This document shows, one piece after another, positions 30,872-33,273 of a stretch of DNA of 33,273 nt. The DNA lies in the IMG/VR virus record IMGVR_UViG_3300049846_000641, positions 1 to 33,273 of that record; one strand, 5' to 3'. Position 1 is the stretch's first letter; the number at the start of each line of letters is the position of its first letter. Under the pieces are notes generated by a model. The model had not been told where the DNA came from. It saw nothing but the letters and a program-made list of their open reading frames with translations, and searched no databases. The position numbers were made by a program, and so were the translations under genes. This stretch comes from a virus.

Positions 30872-31003
30872 ATGAGCATTAAACCACATAAAAAAGGATT
30901 CATTGGCCGAGTTTATGGCGTGCCTACAGTTATTGCGCCAACACGAAAAGAAGTTATGCAAACTCTTATCAGGCTTTTAGAGGGCTTGAATGATGAGCAA
31001 TGA
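30872..31003 (+). CDS. Small hypothetical early protein (43 aa)
   Basis: The ATG at 30872 follows AGGGGAAG (30861-30868). The basic product (SIKPHKKGFIGRVYGVPTV, then APTRKEVMQTLIRLLEGL) is the first gene of the early operon and overlaps the next start by 14 bases. No function is recognised. Confidence 0.75.
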   Translation: MSIKPHKKGFIGRVYGVPTVIAPTRKEVMQTLIRLLEGLNDEQ

Positions 31004-31229
31004 GCATAATTTAGGGATGGTTGAAGGTCGCTGGTATTACAAATACAAGGTGGCCAATGAGCCTTTCCAAACAAAGCTATACGACACAAAAGAACAAGCA
31101 ATATCAGAAGGGGTTAAGTTAGAAAATGAGCGAGCAGTTTTATTGTCACTTTTGCCGGAATTACAGGAAAACGGAACTTTTGAAAAAGAGCTGGAAGTAC
31201 GGCAACAACCAAACCAAGCGGCAATGTAG
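30990..31229 (+). CDS. Hypothetical early protein (79 aa)
   Basis: ATG at 30990, with another ATG at 30993; GAGGG at 30980-30984 would serve either. The first half shows a small domain resembling phage AP2-/integrase-type DNA-binding modules (GRWYYKYKVANEPFQTKLYDTKEQAISEG), in which three strands precede a helix. The rest is an acidic helix. The role is unknown; DNA binding is only a guess. Confidence 0.7.
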   Translation: MMSNEHNLGMVEGRWYYKYKVANEPFQTKLYDTKEQAISEGVKLENERAVLLSLLPELQENGTFEKELEVRQQPNQAAM

Positions 31230-31253
31230 ACCATGTTTTGAGAGGCTAAACAA

Positions 31254-31460
31254 ATGAAAAAACGACTAACACTTGAACAAAGACGCGAACAACTAAGAAA
31301 AGAGTTTATAGGCAGTGATGACCAAGCCGAATGGTTATACCAAGATGCGGCGTTATGCTTGCGCTATGGCGGTGAGATTACTGAGGATCACATGCAAGCA
31401 ATCAAATATAAGCACCGCAAACTGGTACAACAAAAAGCACAACAAGGAGCGCCGTTCTAA
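31254..31460 (+). CDS. Hypothetical early protein (68 aa)
   Basis: This highly charged helical protein (KKRLTLEQRREQLRKEFIGSDDQAEWLYQDAALCLRYGGEI) has its stop overlapping the ATG of the Gp157-like gene by one base. No family is recognised. It is preceded by GAGAGG. Confidence 0.7.
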   Translation: MKKRLTLEQRREQLRKEFIGSDDQAEWLYQDAALCLRYGGEITEDHMQAIKYKHRKLVQQKAQQGAPF

Positions 31461-31951
31461 TGAAACTGTACGAGATAACTGACCAATACAATAACGCGCT
31501 CAACGAGTTGCTTTACAATGAAGATATACCGCAAGATGCTGCAATTGATACGTTAGAGGCATTAGAAGGTGAGCTTGTAGCAAAAGGTCAAAACGTGGCT
31601 GCATTTATTTTAAATTTAAACTACGACATTGAGACGCTAAAAGCGCACGAAAAAACCATCGCAGCCAAGCGTAAAGCTATGGAATCAAAACAGGAATGGT
31701 TGCGTGAGTACCTGTTAACTAAAATGATGAAAAGCGGAATAACAGAAATTAAAGCTATCGATGGCAGCTTTAAGGTCAAGTTTAGCGAAGGCCGCGAAAG
31801 TGTTGTAATTGACAATGATGAATTGATAGATGAAAGATTTTTAAAAGTAAAAACGGAGGTGAGCAAATCAGCAATACAAGAAGCCATTAAAAATGGTGAG
31901 GCAGTAAAAGGCGCACACATTGAGAAAAAACCATATATAACCATTAAATAA
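31460..31951 (+). CDS. Siphovirus Gp157-like protein
   Basis: This 163-residue protein has the Gp157 pattern: an N-terminal MKLYEITDQYNNALNELL segment, a long coiled coil (about 55-95: LNLNYDIETLKAHEKTIAAKRKAMESKQEWLREYL), and a C-terminal KVKFSEGRESVVIDNDELI...VKTEVSKSAIQEAIKNGE block. Gp157 proteins are found next to recombination and ssDNA-binding genes in many phages; their role is not settled, although some have been linked to phage resistance. Confidence 0.93.
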   Translation: MKLYEITDQYNNALNELLYNEDIPQDAAIDTLEALEGELVAKGQNVAAFILNLNYDIETLKAHEKTIAAKRKAMESKQEWLREYLLTKMMKSGITEIKAIDGSFKVKFSEGRESVVIDNDELIDERFLKVKTEVSKSAIQEAIKNGEAVKGAHIEKKPYITIK

Positions 31952-31964
31952 AGAGGGTAAAACC

Positions 31965-32597
31965 ATGGGATTAAAAGCACCAGCACAAGAGCATAAAGAG
32001 TTTGAAAAAGCACCAGCAGGAAACCACATAGCAACGTGTTACGTTGTATGCGATCTAGGGTTGCAGGAAAAAAATTATAACGGCGTAAAATCATTTGAGC
32101 ATCAAGTACGGCTTGCATGGGAATTGCCTAACGAAACAATGCAGGATGGCCGCGTCTTTTCTATCAGTCAAGACTTTAAGCTGTCGATGGCTGAATATAA
32201 GGGCACAAAATCAAAACTGCGCTCTTATCTTGAGTCTTGGCGCGGCAAACCATTTACACAAGAAGAAGCAAACGATTTTGACATTTTTTCTGTGTGTGGT
32301 CGGTCATGTATGCTTAACATAGTACACAAACCCAATCAGGACGGTACGCGCACCTATGCAAATATCAGCGCAGTTGCACCGCTACCAAAGGGAATGACGG
32401 CTCCGCAAATGATCAACGAGCCGATTATGTACGCGATTGATGGCGATGGAATGCAGTTTGAAGAATTGCCAGAGCATTTACAGAAAAAGGTAAACAGAAA
32501 CAAGCCGGCGCCTTTATACCCTGACGAAGGAATGCCGCCGCCAGAGTATAACGAGCCACCAAAACCCGACGACTTTGATGACGACATTAACTGGTAA
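31965..32597 (+). CDS. Probable single-stranded DNA-binding protein with acidic SSB-like tail (210 aa)
   Basis: The ATG at 31965 follows AGAGGG. The first 150 residues form a beta-rich domain (GNHIATCYVVCDLGLQEKNY; QVRLAWELPNE; SCMLNIVHKPN; TYANISAVAPLP) like the OB-type phage proteins next to Gp157. A proline-rich linker (PAPLYPDEGMPPPEYNEPPKP) is followed by the acidic end DDFDDDINW, similar to the DDDIPF tail by which SSB binds partner proteins. Function in replication or recombination is inferred. Confidence 0.78.
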   Translation: MGLKAPAQEHKEFEKAPAGNHIATCYVVCDLGLQEKNYNGVKSFEHQVRLAWELPNETMQDGRVFSISQDFKLSMAEYKGTKSKLRSYLESWRGKPFTQEEANDFDIFSVCGRSCMLNIVHKPNQDGTRTYANISAVAPLPKGMTAPQMINEPIMYAIDGDGMQFEELPEHLQKKVNRNKPAPLYPDEGMPPPEYNEPPKPDDFDDDINW

Positions 32598-32634
32598 ACA
32601 TGGGGGAGCAATCCCCCTCTCTTAAGGAGTAAAT

Positions 32635-32835
32635 ATGCGACCTTTTAGCGTAGAAAAAAACAACCAAAAAGAGTTTAACCGCTTGCTTAAAAAGCACAAA
32701 AAAACACCCTATGCAATCGCTAAAATGATAGGCATGGGTAAAAGCCATCTTTATGCCGTAGCAAGGGGTGAGGTTGGTTTAAGCCATAATGCGTGGTCAA
32801 TGCTCCTTTTAAAATTAGGCGAAATTAATTTATAA
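32635..32835 (+). CDS. Cro-like helix-turn-helix protein (66 aa)
   Basis: This small protein has an XRE/Cro-type HTH at about residues 23-50 (KTPYAIAKMIGMGKSHLYAVARGEVGLSHNAW), preceded by a basic N-terminus and followed by a short hydrophobic helix (SMLLLKLGEI). It is the only evident regulator in the genome, located just before promoter P2 (32842-32870) and within the operon driven by P1. It may bind the GTACGCT repeats of both promoters. Confidence 0.82.
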   Translation: MRPFSVEKNNQKEFNRLLKKHKKTPYAIAKMIGMGKSHLYAVARGEVGLSHNAWSMLLLKLGEINL

Positions 32836-32841
32836 AAGGTC

Positions 32842-32870
32842 TTTACATGGTGCGCTAAACGTACTATTAT
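32842..32870 (+). promoter_or_regulatory. Second early rightward promoter P2 with the same operator-like sequence
   Basis: TTTACA (32842-32847), 17 bases, TATTAT (32865-32870). The surrounding sequence is closely similar to P1: TTTAC-TGGT-CGCTAAACG in the spacer and GCTCAT behind the -10. It would transcribe the 119-residue gene and, past the circle junction, the cassette array and lysis genes. Confidence 0.78.
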
Positions 32871-32903
32871 ATGCTCATGGTAACAATTGAAAGGGGAAAT
32901 CAA

Positions 32904-33263
32904 ATGTCTATCGTCTGCGACCTAAAGATCAAACGATACTTGTTTGACGAAGTAATGCCTAACTATAGCCGTGGTAATGAGCCTGAAAGCTGGCATTATT
33001 TAACAGAAGAACAGCAAAAAGATATTAAGCAGATATGGTTAGAAGAAAATCTTAATGACTGCTTTGGCGACATAATGGCCTATTATTTTGAATCCGATAG
33101 CCACATTGGCTCTCACTATTTAATTTGCAGCTATATTGCCAGCGGAAATTATAAAAGCGTTGGCGGCATTGTTGTTGATGCGGCAAAAGAATACTTTGAT
33201 CGTATTAAATTTATAGATGAAGTAAACGATTTGATTTATGAGTGCTTGCAGCCTGTTGATTAA
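32904..33263 (+). CDS. Antirestriction-like or unknown early protein (119 aa)
   Basis: The ATG at 32904 follows GGGGA; an ATG at 32871 lies directly on the -10 region of P2 and cannot be the main start. The protein is acidic (VMPNYSRGNEPESWHYLTEEQQ; ENLNDCFGDIMAYYFESDSHIG) with a mostly helical pattern, as DNA-mimic or antirestriction-type proteins often are, but no family is recognised. It crosses into the overlap with the left end of the window and is followed there by the cassette region. Confidence 0.75.
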   Translation: MSIVCDLKIKRYLFDEVMPNYSRGNEPESWHYLTEEQQKDIKQIWLEENLNDCFGDIMAYYFESDSHIGSHYLICSYIASGNYKSVGGIVVDAAKEYFDRIKFIDEVNDLIYECLQPVD

Positions 33264-33273
33264 CTGTTGAAGT
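33147..33273. repeat. Terminal direct repeat, right copy (circular closure)
   Basis: Identical to bases 1-127. See the left copy: the repeat marks circular closure of the contig. Confidence 0.95.

Overview
The window is a complete, circularly closed phage genome of about 33.1 kb. The first and last 127 bases are identical, so bases 1-127 and 33147-33273 are the same place and the unit length is 33146 bp. The virion genes combine an HK97-type head (portal, Mu-F-like minor head protein, prohead protease, major capsid, gp6-like connector, head closure, HK97 gp10-like) with a Mu-type contractile tail (tail terminator region, DUF2635, sheath, tube, chaperone with frameshift, tape measure, gp43 to gp48-like baseplate, fibre). 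It is therefore a small myovirus. A gammaproteobacterial host is inferred from the lambda-P-like replication gene, the GH24 lysozyme and the type of attC-like sites; the species cannot be told. I see no integrase, transposase, partition system or CI-like repressor, so the lifestyle is undecided.

Layout. (1) A leftward operon from about 29.2 kb down to 4.6 kb carries a 3-TM holin-like protein, terminase, head, tail and fibre genes in standard order, probably from a TTGCAA-17-TATAGT promoter at 29232-29260. (2) A leftward replication cluster (30148 to 29244) lies downstream of a roughly 220-bp block of seven tandem stem-loops (30186-30408). (3) A rightward early operon starts at 30788-30816, runs through Gp157-like, SSB-like, Cro-like and unknown genes, crosses the circle junction and continues through 1-4492 to a nuclease, a membrane protein, a probable spanin/holin-like protein, a lysozyme and a VRR-NUC nuclease. 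It ends at a terminator (4514-4541). (4) Between the replication leader and the early promoter there is a likely small RNA of about 110 nt (30543-30651).

The most striking region is 340-1457. Four attC-like recombination sites of the integron type separate very short genes, all in the same direction. Each cassette begins with a 9-base R' end that is the exact reverse complement of the R'' end behind its own gene, and the sequence differs from cassette to cassette. This pairing is the signature of integron gene cassettes. I read the region as an integron cassette array without an integrase (CALIN-like) inside a phage early operon. Cassettes have no promoters of their own and would be read from the phage early promoters.

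Other notable points are three HNH/AP2 homing-type endonucleases. One is truncated, one sits between sheath and tube, and one is antisense and flanked by a duplicated 5' end of the gp43-like gene. There are also a -1 frameshift site (AAATTTT) in the tail chaperone, a beta-helix-like protein within the head genes, and paired promoters that share an operator-like sequence.
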